Positions 38,580 through 48,506 of a stretch of DNA of 64,000 bases are shown piece after piece. Numbering within the stretch: position 1 is the stretch's first letter; each line of letters begins with the position of its first letter. Under the pieces are notes generated by a model. The model did no database searches, was not told the origin of the DNA, and saw only the letters and a program-made list of their open reading frames with translations. Origin of the DNA: Bin34 sp965219935 (GTDB taxonomy: Bacteria; Chloroflexota; Anaerolineae; Caldilineales; Caldilineaceae); contig CBDCOU010000003.1 in the NCBI GenBank assembly GCA_965219935.1, forward strand, positions 2,542,001-2,606,000, given 5' to 3'. A program made the translations under genes and the position numbers.

Positions 38580-41500
38580 CTACCTTTGCTCCACGGGAGG
38601 AGGGCAGTTCGGGAGGTCATGCGCAATGTAGGAATCATACGGGTTTGCAAACGTGGGAACACAACCGGTCAGTTGGTTGCCGCGCAGGTCAAGCCACTGC
38701 AGCCACTGCCGGCTGGCGAGTTGGACCCACTCAAGGGGGAGGGGGCCCGTCAGTTGATTGCCGTGCAGGTCGAGCCACGACAGACTGGCGAGCTGGCCCC
38801 ACTCGGGAGGCAGGAGCCCCGTCAGCTGGTTGACTTCCATGTAGAGAGCTTGCAAGTTGTCGAGCTGGCCCCACGCGGGGGGCAGGGGCCCTGTCAGTTG
38901 GTTACCATGCAAGTGGAGGTATTGCAGGTTGGCGAGCTGGCCCCACTCGGGAGGCAGGGGGCCCGTCAACTGGTTGCCGGACAGGGAGAGATCCCGCAGG
39001 TTGGCGAGTTGGCCCCACCCGGGGGGCAGGGGGCCCGTCAACTGGTTGCCGGACAGGGAGAGATCCCGCAGGTTGGCGAGTTGGCTCCATTCGGGGGGCA
39101 GGGGGCCCGTCAACTGGTTGCCGGACAGGGAGAGATCCCGCAGGTTGGCGAGTTGGCCCCATTCGGGGGGCAGGGGGCCCGTCAACTGGTGATCACGCAG
39201 GGAGAGATCTCGCAGGTTTGCGAGTTGGCCCCACTCGGGGGGCAGGGGCCCCGTCAGCTCGTTGCCATGCAAGTGGAGGTATTGCAGGTTGGCGAGCTGA
39301 CCCCACTCGGGGGGCAGTGCAGTCAACCCGTTGTAGGCCAGATTCAGCCATTTCAGACTGATAGGCAGGTCCAGTTCCGGGGGCAGGCTGGTGAGTTGAT
39401 TTTCGCTGAGATTGAGCCCTTTCAGATGACTGAGCCGGTCCAATGCGGGAGGCAGAGCGGTCAATCGGTTCGCGCTTAAGCTCAGCGTCTCCAGATTGGC
39501 AAGCAGGCCCAGTTCTGGGGGCAGGCTGGTGAGTTGATTGCTGCTCAGAAACAGCCCCTTCAGACTGATAGGCAGGCCCAGTTCCGGGGGCAGGCTGGTG
39601 AGTTGATTGCCGCTCAGATCCAGCCACTTCAGATGGCTGAGCAAGCCCAGTGCCGAAGGCAGGGCGGTCAAACGGTTGTAGCTCAAATCCAGGGAATCAA
39701 GGGAGGCCAAGCCCCCAATCTCCGGTGGGAGGGCGTCCGACGACAACTGGTTGTGGGATAGGTCAAGCCTTCGCAGGCGGGGGAGGCGGCCCAGTTCGGG
39801 GGGCAGGGGTTCGGTAAGTTGGTTGTGGTTCAGATCCAACTCTTCCAGGCGGGCGAGCTGTCCCAATTCAGGGGGCAGGCGTTCGGCGAACTGGTTGTAG
39901 CTTAGAAAAAGATGCTTTAAGGAGGCCAGGCGCCCCAGCTCCGGCGGCAGGGGTCCCGACAGCCAGTTGTCGCGCAGGTCCAGGTATTCCAGGGAGGCCA
40001 GGCGCCCCAGCTCCGACGGGAGGGTCCAGGCCAGCTGTTGGCCCTGCAGATCCAGATGGCGCAGCCGGGGAAGCTGCCCCAGCTGCGGCGGGATCGCCCC
40101 CGTCAATAATGCCGGGATAATGTAGTTTCCCTTCCAGTAGCGCAAGTCCAGGTGTTCCAGGTGGTGCAGTTGCCCCAGTTCCGGCAGCAGGGGAGCGTGG
40201 AAGTCGTAGACGGGGGCGCCCGCCAGAAACTTGAACCCGTTGGTGGGAGCACCCAGTGCCGTCACGCGCCCGTCGGCATCGAACGTCACGAACGCACCCA
40301 CCGTGGCACCCGGTATCGTTCCCCTCTTGATTTCCGAATGTGCGGGAACCTCGAACTGCACGGGGGGTGGGTCCGCAGACAGTACGGTCCTGCGGAACCA
40401 GTGGCGATCCAGGACCTCCAGCACGGCGCGGTCGTTGGCGGCCGGCGTCGTGCCCCAGACCGTGTCCAGGCTGTAGGCCAGGAAGCGACCGGCGTGTTCA
40501 GGAGCGGCGGCGCAGCGTAATGGGGGCGGGGGCTGTGGTCCGCCCGCGGGTGCGCGCAGGGTCCCGGCGGCAATGCCCGCGGGCGGGCGGAGGCTCCCGA
40601 TGGCACCGCCCCCACCCGTCAACCCCACCAGGTTCAGGCAGTAGGCCTGCCGGTCTTCGCCCTTCCCCTGGGCATCGTCCACGTAGTGCACATCACCGTC
40701 GGGATCCATCCGCAGCAGGAAGCGGCGGGGCTCGGGGTGGTCCGGGTCCGGGCTGCCGTCGGCGCGCACCGGGATGCCTTCCGCGGTACGCAGGACGGGG
40801 TACGGCGGCCGGAACGGCTCCGGGACCGTGAACAGGGGGACGGCCACCTCCCGCGCCCAGTACCGCACGGAGGAACGGGACGTGGCGAAGGTGGCCGCCA
40901 CCCGTGCCCCGGCCAGTTGCAGTTCGTAGTGGCCGTCCACGTGTTCCACCCGGTTGTCGTAGGTCCCGGATGCCGTCAGGGAGGGGGTGGGCGACGGAAC
41001 CGCAGGTGCGAAGGTGGGCGTCGGTGTGGCAGTGGACGTGGGCGTGGACGTGGGTATGGGCGTGGGTGTGGAGGTGGGCGGCGGCGGTCGGATGTCCCAG
41101 ACCGTGTGCAGGACGTAGGCCAGGTGGCCCGCGCCGTCCACTAGGCCGTTGTCCAAATAGTGCACGGTCCCGTCAGGGTCCACCCGCAGCAGGAAGCGGT
41201 GGGGGGCCGTCCGCGCCGGGTCCGGGATGCCGTCGGCTTGCACCGGGGTGCCCTCCACCGTGCGTCGAATGGAATACGGCGGCCGGAACGGCTCCGGGAT
41301 CGTGAACAGGGGCTGCGGCACGGTCTGCCGCGCCCAGTGTTCCACGGGGGAACGGGAGGTGGTGAAGGTGGCCGCGACCCGCGTCCCGGCCAGCTGCAGT
41401 TCGTAGCGACCGGCCGCGTGCACCGCCGGATGGTCATAGTCGCCGGACACCGTCAGGGAGGGCGTCGGCGTGGGTGTGAAGGCAGGCGATGGAGTGGCGG

Positions 41501-41687
41501 TGGGCACCGTCGGGGACGGGGACGGGACCTCGGCAGCGGCGCGGTCCGGCAAGGGTCCACCGGGTGTACGGGAAGTACATCCGGACAGACACAGGAGCAG
41601 GAGCAGCAGAAGGCTGGCCAGTGCCCGTCGGCCCGTCCGGTGCCATGGGGTGCTGGGAGATGCGAAGGATGGTGCGGGGACGGACAT
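38580..41687 (-). CDS. LRR lipoprotein, longest of the array (LRR-E)
   Basis: 1035 aa from ATG 41687. Lipobox LCLSGC. Two N-terminal domains separated by a Pro/Thr linker (PTPIPTSTPTSTATPTPT). The second domain contains an insertion of about 55 residues rich in Gly, Pro and Ala (LTGGGGAIGSLRPPAGIAAG) just before FLAYSLDTVWGTTPAAND. Some 25 LRRs follow: first TALPSALGLLSHLKWLDLS type (23 aa), then LTGPLPPEWGQLANLRDLSL type (24 aa) with four nearly identical units. Cap LTGCVPTFANPYD...DLPNCP. A TACAAT box lies 42 nt upstream. Divergent from an M23 remnant. Confidence 0.9.
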   Translation of the reverse strand: MSVPAPSFASPSTPWHRTGRRALASLLLLLLLCLSGCTSRTPGGPLPDRAAAEVPSPSPTVPTATPSPAFTPTPTPSLTVSGDYDHPAVHAAGRYELQLAGTRVAATFTTSRSPVEHWARQTVPQPLFTIPEPFRPPYSIRRTVEGTPVQADGIPDPARTAPHRFLLRVDPDGTVHYLDNGLVDGAGHLAYVLHTVWDIRPPPPTSTPTPIPTSTPTSTATPTPTFAPAVPSPTPSLTASGTYDNRVEHVDGHYELQLAGARVAATFATSRSSVRYWAREVAVPLFTVPEPFRPPYPVLRTAEGIPVRADGSPDPDHPEPRRFLLRMDPDGDVHYVDDAQGKGEDRQAYCLNLVGLTGGGGAIGSLRPPAGIAAGTLRAPAGGPQPPPPLRCAAAPEHAGRFLAYSLDTVWGTTPAANDRAVLEVLDRHWFRRTVLSADPPPVQFEVPAHSEIKRGTIPGATVGAFVTFDADGRVTALGAPTNGFKFLAGAPVYDFHAPLLPELGQLHHLEHLDLRYWKGNYIIPALLTGAIPPQLGQLPRLRHLDLQGQQLAWTLPSELGRLASLEYLDLRDNWLSGPLPPELGRLASLKHLFLSYNQFAERLPPELGQLARLEELDLNHNQLTEPLPPELGRLPRLRRLDLSHNQLSSDALPPEIGGLASLDSLDLSYNRLTALPSALGLLSHLKWLDLSGNQLTSLPPELGLPISLKGLFLSSNQLTSLPPELGLLANLETLSLSANRLTALPPALDRLSHLKGLNLSENQLTSLPPELDLPISLKWLNLAYNGLTALPPEWGQLANLQYLHLHGNELTGPLPPEWGQLANLRDLSLRDHQLTGPLPPEWGQLANLRDLSLSGNQLTGPLPPEWSQLANLRDLSLSGNQLTGPLPPGWGQLANLRDLSLSGNQLTGPLPPEWGQLANLQYLHLHGNQLTGPLPPAWGQLDNLQALYMEVNQLTGLLPPEWGQLASLSWLDLHGNQLTGPLPLEWVQLASRQWLQWLDLRGNQLTGCVPTFANPYDSYIAHDLPNCPPPVEQR
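38929..39216 (-). repeat. Four near-identical 72-bp LRR units in LRR-E
   Basis: Consecutive 72-bp units beginning TTGGCGAG at 38929, 39001, 39073 and 39145 differ by only a few bases, encoding NLRDLSLSGNQLTGPLPPEW repeatedly. Third-position identity points to very recent unit expansion or gene conversion. Confidence 0.85.
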
Positions 41688-41728
41688 GGTGCAGTGGCCG
41701 ACGGGCAGCGGTCCGCTGCCGATCCCGG

Positions 41729-41734
41729 ATTGTA
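41729..41734 (-). promoter_or_regulatory. TACAAT box upstream of LRR-E
   Basis: TACAAT in GGGTACAATCCGGGATC, the same context as before LRR-D. Likely -10. Confidence 0.4.
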
Positions 41735-41855
41735 CCCGGCAGGCACCGCCCGGGCAGCGGGCATGAACAGAGGCCCGGACCGGGAACCGTTCCCGTTTGG
41801 GGAACCGCATTCAGCTCCAGGCAACACTGTCCGGCCCACGGCAACAAGACCCAAC

Positions 41856-42251
41856 ATGACCGTTGTCAGTACCCACCCCGGTCCGAGTGTTCAAACCGGA
41901 GCCGATGCTGCCCATGGGGCCGACACCGAACGACATTCGGCGTCTGCGTCGGCCTGTACCGAGACTACCGTCAACAACATCTTCAACGATGCCACTCCGC
42001 ACACCGGAGGGGCCGCAAACACGAACCGGTCCACTGCCCGCGGGATGGGCCCATCCCCATCGAAACCAACCCAACCGGAGGACCGATCGGATGCTCTCCA
42101 GGCACAGTTCAAACTCCGGACACACCTGACACGGAGGCTGACGACACAGATGCACAAAACCTGTTCGCGCGCAGGATGTGCCAAGACCGAGCCTGTACCC
42201 ATGTCCACGAAACGAAAACCGGGCCGATGGACATCGACAGGCTACGAGTAG
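41856..42251 (+). pseudogene. M23 peptidase gene remnant (leader only), unit LRR-E
   Basis: 131-codon frame starting with the conserved leader (MTVVSTHPGPSVQTG) and TVNNIFNDATPHTGG, which matches the segment just before the M23 core in other copies (VTNSFNDAT). Beyond that nothing of the peptidase is left. Upstream bases match the other units, but the Shine-Dalgarno is altered (CAACAAG instead of CAAGGAG). Confidence 0.55.
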
Positions 42252-42341
42252 ACTTCAGTGACAGACACCGGGAAATTCCATCCTGCAACCCAATACCCAC
42301 ATGCTGCATCCCATGCGGCGGAGTGCCGGCATCCAACCAGC

Positions 42342-43457
42342 ATGACTGACAATCTCCCTGCCGGCCGAACCGCACTGGTACACGATTGGCTCAATCAGGT
42401 GGGGGGCGCGGAATACGTCCTCGAGGTGCTGCATGGCATGTTCCCGTCGGCGCCAATCCATACCAGCTTGTATGTGCCGCAACGCATGCCAAATGCGATG
42501 CGCAGTTGGGACATCCGCACCTCATGGCTGAATCGTATCCCCGGACGCGACCGTCTCGCCCGTTATCTCCTGCCCTTGTATCCAGGAGCCTTTCAAAGCA
42601 TGAACCTGGTTGGCCATGACTTGGTCATCAGCATCAAGAGCGCCTTTTGCCTCGGGGTGCGCACGGCCGCCAACGGAAGCAAGGCACGACACGTCTGCTA
42701 CTGCCTTACGCCGACCCGGTTCCTGTGGCACTTCGACCAGTACATGGAACGCGAGCAGGTCTCGGGACCGGCCAGACTGGCCACGCGGATGCTGCTGGAA
42801 CACCTGCGACGGTGGGAACTTGATGCCGCAGGCCGAGTGGATGACTTCATAGCCATCAGCACGGCCGTGCAGGAGCGGATCCGCGACATCTACGGTCGGC
42901 CCAGCACTATCATCCATCCCCCGGTCGACACCGGGGCCTTCCGGCCCGGGACAGCCGTCCCCAAGGAAGACTTCCATCTCGTTGTGTCGCGCCTGATCCC
43001 CTACAAGCGAATTGACCTGGCCGTGTCCGCCTTCAACCGCATGCCGGACCGCAACCTGGTAATTGTCGGGAACGGTCGGGATGCCGCCGCACTCAAGGCC
43101 ATGGCCGGTCCCAACATCCGCTTCACCGACCACCTGCCGCGGCGCGAGGTTGTCGGCCTGATGCAGCGATGCAGGGGCTTCATCTTCCCCGGCGAGGAGG
43201 ACTTCGGGATCACCCCGGTGGAAGCCATGAGCGCGGGCAGTCCCGTCATGGCCCTGCGGGTCGGCGGAGCCCTGGACACGGTTGTCGACCGGCAAACCGG
43301 GATCTTTTTCGACCAGTCCGAGCCGGAGGCCCTCTGCGAAGCCGTTGAGACAGCCGATGCCACCGACTGGGACCGCGAGGTCCTGTACCGACAGGCCGAT
43401 CAATTCAGCGCTGAGCTGTTCAGGGAACGGTTTCAGCGCTTTCTGACAACCACGTAG
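42342..43457 (+). CDS. GT4-family glycosyltransferase
   Basis: 371 aa from ATG 42342. GT-B fold retaining glycosyltransferase. The N-terminal ALVHDWLNQVGGAEYVLEVL is the characteristic acceptor-domain start of the WbdC-like branch; the donor domain has LVVSRLIPYKRIDLAVSAFN, LVIVGNGRD and the E-x7-E motif GEEDFGITPVEAMSAGSPVM. Such enzymes add sugars in polysaccharide or surface-glycan assembly at the inner membrane. No other glycan genes are nearby, which is unusual; it sits alone inside the LRR array. Confidence 0.93.
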   Translation: MTDNLPAGRTALVHDWLNQVGGAEYVLEVLHGMFPSAPIHTSLYVPQRMPNAMRSWDIRTSWLNRIPGRDRLARYLLPLYPGAFQSMNLVGHDLVISIKSAFCLGVRTAANGSKARHVCYCLTPTRFLWHFDQYMEREQVSGPARLATRMLLEHLRRWELDAAGRVDDFIAISTAVQERIRDIYGRPSTIIHPPVDTGAFRPGTAVPKEDFHLVVSRLIPYKRIDLAVSAFNRMPDRNLVIVGNGRDAAALKAMAGPNIRFTDHLPRREVVGLMQRCRGFIFPGEEDFGITPVEAMSAGSPVMALRVGGALDTVVDRQTGIFFDQSEPEALCEAVETADATDWDREVLYRQADQFSAELFRERFQRFLTTT

Positions 43458-44210
43458 CTGAAATCCCTCACCGTGGCAGCAAAATTGTCTTGGAGGCGGA
43501 ACTGCCGGATTGGCAACTCGAAGATCGCCGTTGGACTACTCACCGATGGGTGTCTTCCCGTCATCAGGCAACGTGGATGCACCAACCGAAACTAATTCAG
43601 TTTTGTTGATTGTGTGCCGCGCCCAAGTGGTCAAGGAGCTCTGTAAACCGGCTTTCGTGTCTCCCATTACCAAGGATGTCCTCGCCGTGGCGTCCTCGGC
43701 AAAACACAGGCCTGAGAGACCTCGCTTGTGTCCATGAAACCCCTTGGTTTGAGCCTCAGCCGGGCCCCATGAGCCTGCATGTACAGCCCATGCCCCCGGC
43801 GGCTAGAGCCTTCGGCACCGTCTCTCGGCAAGGTCATTGCACCCAATGTGGGTTTCAGAACAGCTCACGCGGCCCAAGGCAGACCCATTGTTCTGGACCG
43901 GGTACTATCGGGCCAACGGGGAATCGTGGTAGTCAAGCTTCCCATGAACGGTCGTGATCATCCGTGGTCTCGACTGAGACCCGGCCTGCTCCTCAATTTC
44001 GCCGGAAAGCCCGATCCGTTGCCTCTCCGTCACCCGTCGTGGTTGCCTTCTGATCCAGGCAACAATCGCTGGCAAGCAGGAGAAGACAGTCCACCAACTG
44101 TATTGGGTCCGTGCGCACGGATCAAGGTCGCAACAGTCCTTGTTCCGGCGGGAACCAGCCAAACAAGAACTGTCGTGAGAAGGCGGATGCGCAACAGGTA
44201 TCTCCATGTT
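43458..44210. other. 750-bp region without recognised gene
   Basis: Lower GC than its surroundings, with stops in all frames every 50-100 codons. A plus-strand stretch around 43780-43960 (VGFRTAHAAQGRPIVLDRVL) looks protein-like but has no assignable family. Probably degraded DNA. Confidence 0.4.
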
Positions 44211-45304
44211 CTAAACAAAAAGGCATGGTCCGGACCAGTCTCCAGCGTAGATCAGTTCTTCGGGATAGTCTCCTGGAGGCCAAGGATGGACCTCCGGAAA
44301 GTCCGTGTACAAACCTGTCAGGGATGTAAGCTCGTTGAGCACGGCTGGAATGATCGTGAAGGCATTTCCGTCCAAACCCAGGATTTCCAACTTGGACAAC
44401 CGACCGAATCCAGGGGGTAGGGTCACCAACTGATTATGCATAAGGCCCAGGGTTTTCAACTGGGCCAATTGGCCCAGCTCGGAGGGCAGCGACTCCAACC
44501 CGTTGTGACTCAAGTTCAGGGTTTCCAACTGGGCCAGTCGACCCAATTCAGAGGGCAGGGATGCCAACCTGTTATGACTCAGATCGAGGGTTTTCAACCG
44601 GGCCAGTTGACCCAACTTGGGGGGCAAAAACTGCAAACCGTTGTAACACGCCACCAGCGTGTGGAGTTGGGTTAGCCGACCCAATTCAGGGGGCAAAGAC
44701 TCCAGCCGGTTGTGACTCAGGTCTAGGGTGCGGAGTTGGGTCAACCGGCCCAACTCAGGGGGCAAGGAACGCAACCGGTTTTGACTCAGGTCCAGGGAGT
44801 GGAGGTTCTGTAGTTGGCCCAGTTCGGGGGGTAGGGAGGAGAGGTCGTTCCAACTCAGGCCCAAGGTGTGCAGTTGGGTCAGTCGGCCCAGTTCGGGGGG
44901 TAGGGCCTCCAACCGGTTAGCACGCAGGTTCAGGGTGTGAAGGTTGTGCAACCGGGCCAGTTCGGGAGGCAACGACCCACGGTAGTTGCGACTCAGGTCC
45001 AGAGCGCGGAGGTTCTGCAATTCAAATAGTACGGGTGGGAGTGTTGTGAAAGCGGTTCGAGGCAGTTTCAGGGTGTGGAGGTTCTGCAGTTGGCCCAGTT
45101 CGGGCGGCAACGACGTAAGCGGGTTGAAACCCAGATCCAAAGTGTGGAGTTTCTGTAGTTGGCCCAGTTCGGGGGGCAGGGACTGCAACCCGGAGAAGCG
45201 CAGTACGAGCGTGTGCAGATCGTGCATTTGGCCGAGCCCGGGGAGCAGGGACTGCAGCTCGGTACCCTCCAGTACGAGCGTGTGGAGGTTCTGCAGGTGG
45301 GTTA

Positions 45305-46475
45305 AGTGTTGTGTCTCAGAAGTTCTTGTACATAATGACGAAGACAAGGTATCCTGCCTCTCATCCACGGGAACGAGGAGGAGACCATGCCCCGAGGCCG
45401 TCCGCTGCCACCACTGACTGTGAGCCAGGATGCGCGTGAGGAACTCGCGTCGATGGCCCGGTCGCGCAGCCTGCCCGCGGGCCTGGTGTGCCGCGCCCGC
45501 ATCGTGCTGCTGTGTGCCGAGGGCCTGGACAACACGACGGTGGCCGAGCGGGTCGGCGTCAGCCGCCAGACGGTCGGTCGGTGGCGCGAGCGCTTCCGCA
45601 CCCAGGGCCTCATGGGCCTGTACGACGAACGCCGGCCGGGCCGGCCGCGCACCATCTCGGATGACACCCTCATGCGGCTGTTGCAGAAGACGCTCGCGAG
45701 CCGTCCCCCCGGCGGCGCCACGCACTGGACCTGCCGCACCATGGCCGAGGCCACCGGGGTGTCGAAGGCCACGGTCCAGCGCATCTGGAGCGCGTTCGGC
45801 ATCCAGCCCCACCGGCAGAAGCACTTCCAACTCTCCACCGATCCCTTCTTCGTCGAGCAGGTCCGCGACATCGTCGGGCTCTATCTCCACCCGCCCGACC
45901 ATGCCCTGGTCCTGTGCGTCGACGAGAAGAGCCAGACCCAGGCCCTGGAGCGCACCCAGCCCCTCCTGCCCCTCGGACTGGGCTACGTCGAAGGCGTGAC
46001 GCATGGCTATATCCGCCACGGCACCACCACCCTCTTCGCCGCCCTGGACGTTGCCACCGGCCAGGTCCTGGCCCAGTGCAAGCCGCGCCACCGCCACCAG
46101 GAGTTCCTGGGCTTTCTCCAACACATTGACGCCCACGTGCCCCCGGACCTCGATGTCCACCTCGTTGTCGACAACCACGGCACCCACAAGCACGCCCGCG
46201 TCCGGCGCTGGCTCGCGGCCCGGCCCCGCTACCATCTCCACTTCACCCCCACTTATTCCTCCTGGCTCAACCAGGTCGAAATCTGGTTCCACATCGTCAC
46301 CCAGAAAGTCATCCGCCGCGGCTCCTTCACCTCCGTCACCCAGCTCAAGGAGAGGATCCTTCGCTTCACCGACCACTACAACCCCGGGGCCCGGCCCTTC
46401 CTGTGGACGGCCACCGCCGATTCCATCCTCCACAAGATCCAGCGATTATGCATGACTATTTCTGAGACGCAACAC
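45305..46475. mobile_element. IS630-family insertion sequence in LRR-F
   Basis: 1171 bp, flanked by TA direct repeats (45303-45304 and 46476-46477). Imperfect terminal inverted repeats: AGTGTTGTGTCTCAGAA at the left, GTGTTGCGTCTCAGAA at the right (reverse complement), the left end one base longer. Contains one intact transposase gene. Confidence 0.88.
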
Positions 46476-46478
46476 TAG
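45387..46478 (+). CDS. IS630-family transposase
   Basis: 363 aa. N-terminal helix-turn-helix (GLDNTTVAERVGVSRQTVGR) and a second winged-helix-like part with GRPRTISDD. The DDE catalytic residues are all present: D179 (LCVDEKSQ), D262 (VVDNHGTH) and E298 (SSWLNQVEIW), the last two separated by 35 residues as usual for IS630/Tc1-mariner. The stop codon TAG is made of the duplicated target TA plus the next G of the LRR gene, so the element itself carries no stop. ATG preceded by GAGGAGA. Likely functional. Confidence 0.93.
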   Translation: MPRGRPLPPLTVSQDAREELASMARSRSLPAGLVCRARIVLLCAEGLDNTTVAERVGVSRQTVGRWRERFRTQGLMGLYDERRPGRPRTISDDTLMRLLQKTLASRPPGGATHWTCRTMAEATGVSKATVQRIWSAFGIQPHRQKHFQLSTDPFFVEQVRDIVGLYLHPPDHALVLCVDEKSQTQALERTQPLLPLGLGYVEGVTHGYIRHGTTTLFAALDVATGQVLAQCKPRHRHQEFLGFLQHIDAHVPPDLDVHLVVDNHGTHKHARVRRWLAARPRYHLHFTPTYSSWLNQVEIWFHIVTQKVIRRGSFTSVTQLKERILRFTDHYNPGARPFLWTATADSILHKIQRLCMTISETQH

Positions 46479-48101
46479 TTCATAAGGCAAAGACGTTGTT
46501 TTCAGTTCCCCGCGCCTTAGCCCTTGCCAATGGCGGTTGCGCACCTCCAGGGAGCGGAGGTTGTGCAGTTGGCCCAGTTCGGGCGGTAGGGCACTCAGGT
46601 AGTTGTCAATCAAGAGAAGCGCATGAAGGTTCTGCAGTTGACCCAGCTCTGGTGGCAACGCCTCCAACGGGTTTTCGCTCAGAACCAGGGTGTGGAGGTT
46701 CTGCAATTGGCCCAGTTCCGGGGGCAACGATCTCAGGTGGTTAATGCTTAGGTTAACGGTGCGGAGGTTCTGCAGTTGGCCCAGTTCCGGGGGCAACGAT
46801 CTCAGGTGGTTACTGCTTAGGTTCACGGTGCGGAGGTTCTGTAGTTGGACCAATACGAGGGGCAACGACGTTAACCGGTTCCACTGAAGGTCCAGGGTGT
46901 CGAGGTTCTGTAGTTGGCCCAGTTCGGGGGGCAATGACGTTAACCGGTTCCACCGAAGGTCCAAGGTGTGGAGGTTGTGCAGTTGGCCCAGTTCGGGGGG
47001 CAGGGCACGCAGATAGTTCCAACTCAGATCCAGGGAGCGCAGGTTCTGCAGTCGAGCCAGTACGGGGAACAGGTTGTTGATTCTGGCATGTGACAGATTC
47101 AGCGTGTGGAGGTTCTGCAGGTGGCCCAGTTCGGACGGCAGCGACTCCAACCGGTTGTGACTCGGATCCCGGTCATGGAGTCGGGCCAGCCGGCCAATTT
47201 CAGGTGGGATGGTCCCCTCAAGCCGATACGCGCTCAGATCCAGGTGGGTGAGTTGCGAGAGTTGTCCCACCTCCGGTGGAAGCGGCTCAAACAGATAGTG
47301 GCCGCCAAGGTTCAGGTGGGTGAGTTGCGAGAGCCGTCCCCACTCCGGCGGGAGCTTCCCGACGGCGATGGGCTCGCTCAGGTCCAGGTGTGTCAAGGCC
47401 GTGAGTTCAGCGAGCTCCGGCACCAGAAAGGCCACATCCGGTGGTCCGGGATCCTGGTCGTTCCATCGCAGTGCCGCGACCCGGCCCTCGGTGTTCAGCG
47501 TGACCATCCCCGGCGGAAAGGCGAGACCATCGCCCGCAAACCAGGTTTGCGCAAGAATATCCAGCACGACACGGTCGTTGGCTGCCGGTGTTGCACCCCA
47601 CTGCGCATGCAGACGCAAGGCGGCAGGGAACTTGGCCTGCTGCCTGTATTGGGGATGTGGCACGGCCCTGTGCAGTACGGAGCCGTCCGGTGCGATCCGT
47701 AGGCGGCTCCAGGCCGGCGGGATGTCCGAATCTGCCCCTGCCTGGCGGGACGCACCGGTCGGCAGCGCCTCCACCGCGCTCTCCCGCACCAGGGCGAAGG
47801 GAGGACGCAAGGCCGGCGGCAGCACGAACAGTTGTTGCACCGGGGCACAGGGGTGCCACACCGGGTCCGGCCGGCGGGTGGCGGTCACCGTCAGGGTGAT
47901 GCGGTCGCCGGCCCGCGTGAGCCGATAGGTGCCGGAGAGGCAGTCCGGCCACTGGCCGAACGTACCCGCCACGGTCTCGGTGGCGGGTGGCGGGGGCGAC
48001 TGCGCATGACCGGTGCCGGACGCGGTCGCAAGCAGGATTGGAACGAGAACACCCAGCCGGAGCAGGAGGTTGCCGAACCTTCGGGGATGTCGGGATCTCA
48101 T

Positions 48102-48506
48102 GGACAGGCTGCCTTGGATGGGGCCGGAAGCTGGAAGGGCATTGCCGGATCTCCTTCGCAGCCATGGGCGGGGACCTTCGGGGTGGGAAAACAGCCGGCA
48201 CCGTACCCTGGGAGTTCCGGACAAACGACAGTTGCATACGCAACTGCGGCATGGGATCTGGCGACACTTGCAAAGGCCGTTGGCGTGCCCGCCGGCGGAT
48301 CGGCGCAACCAGGCATTGCCGCACAACTGCCTTCCACCGGAAACGGAGTCCGGAAGGTGCCAGGTGGTCCAGGCTCGTCCTTCAGGGTATTCCGGTACAT
48401 CCGTGGTCCGGCGGATGCGGATCCCGACCCTGTGTGGCGGCTGCGGCTGCCGAGACAGGTTGGTTGGGGAGCCGGGGCCGGCTCCGGCCTATCCCAAGCC
48501 CACGGT
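48102..48506. other. Region upstream of LRR-F, downstream of LRR-G
   Basis: No gene recognised. A palindrome CAGTTGC-ATAC-GCAACTG lies near 48229-48246. Bases 48455-48510 resemble the 3' flank of LRR-H, including the shared stop context. Confidence 0.4.

Larger units (their letters stand above)
44211..48101 (-). pseudogene. LRR-F, secreted LRR protein split by an IS630 element
   Basis: N-terminal part 48101-46476, C-terminal part 45302-44211. Removing the IS and one TA joins ...SLPYEL to THLQNLHTLVL in frame and gives 905 aa. Start ATG 48101 with a type-I signal peptide (LGVLVPILLATASGTGHAQ), not a lipobox. One divergent N-terminal domain (LHAQWGATPAANDRVVLDIL), then about 22 LRRs mostly of the SLPPELGQLQNLHTLDL type (23 aa). 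The C-terminus (DYPEELIYAGDWSGPC) lacks the usual cap. No M23 remnant is evident upstream. As it stands both halves are broken: the 5' half runs into IS sequence (VLRLRNSHA) and stops. Confidence 0.85.

Noticed and set aside
37950..39479. Plus-strand frame of 509 codons
   Set aside because: Mostly antisense of LRR-E repeats joined by chance to M23-remnant sequence.
43510..43737. Small plus-strand ORF of 75 codons
   Set aside because: No start signal, no family likeness, surrounded by stops in decayed DNA.
44211..46433. Minus-strand frame of 740 codons with LRRs at its end
   Set aside because: Its N-terminal half is the antisense of the IS630 transposase; only 44211-45302 is real LRR sequence.
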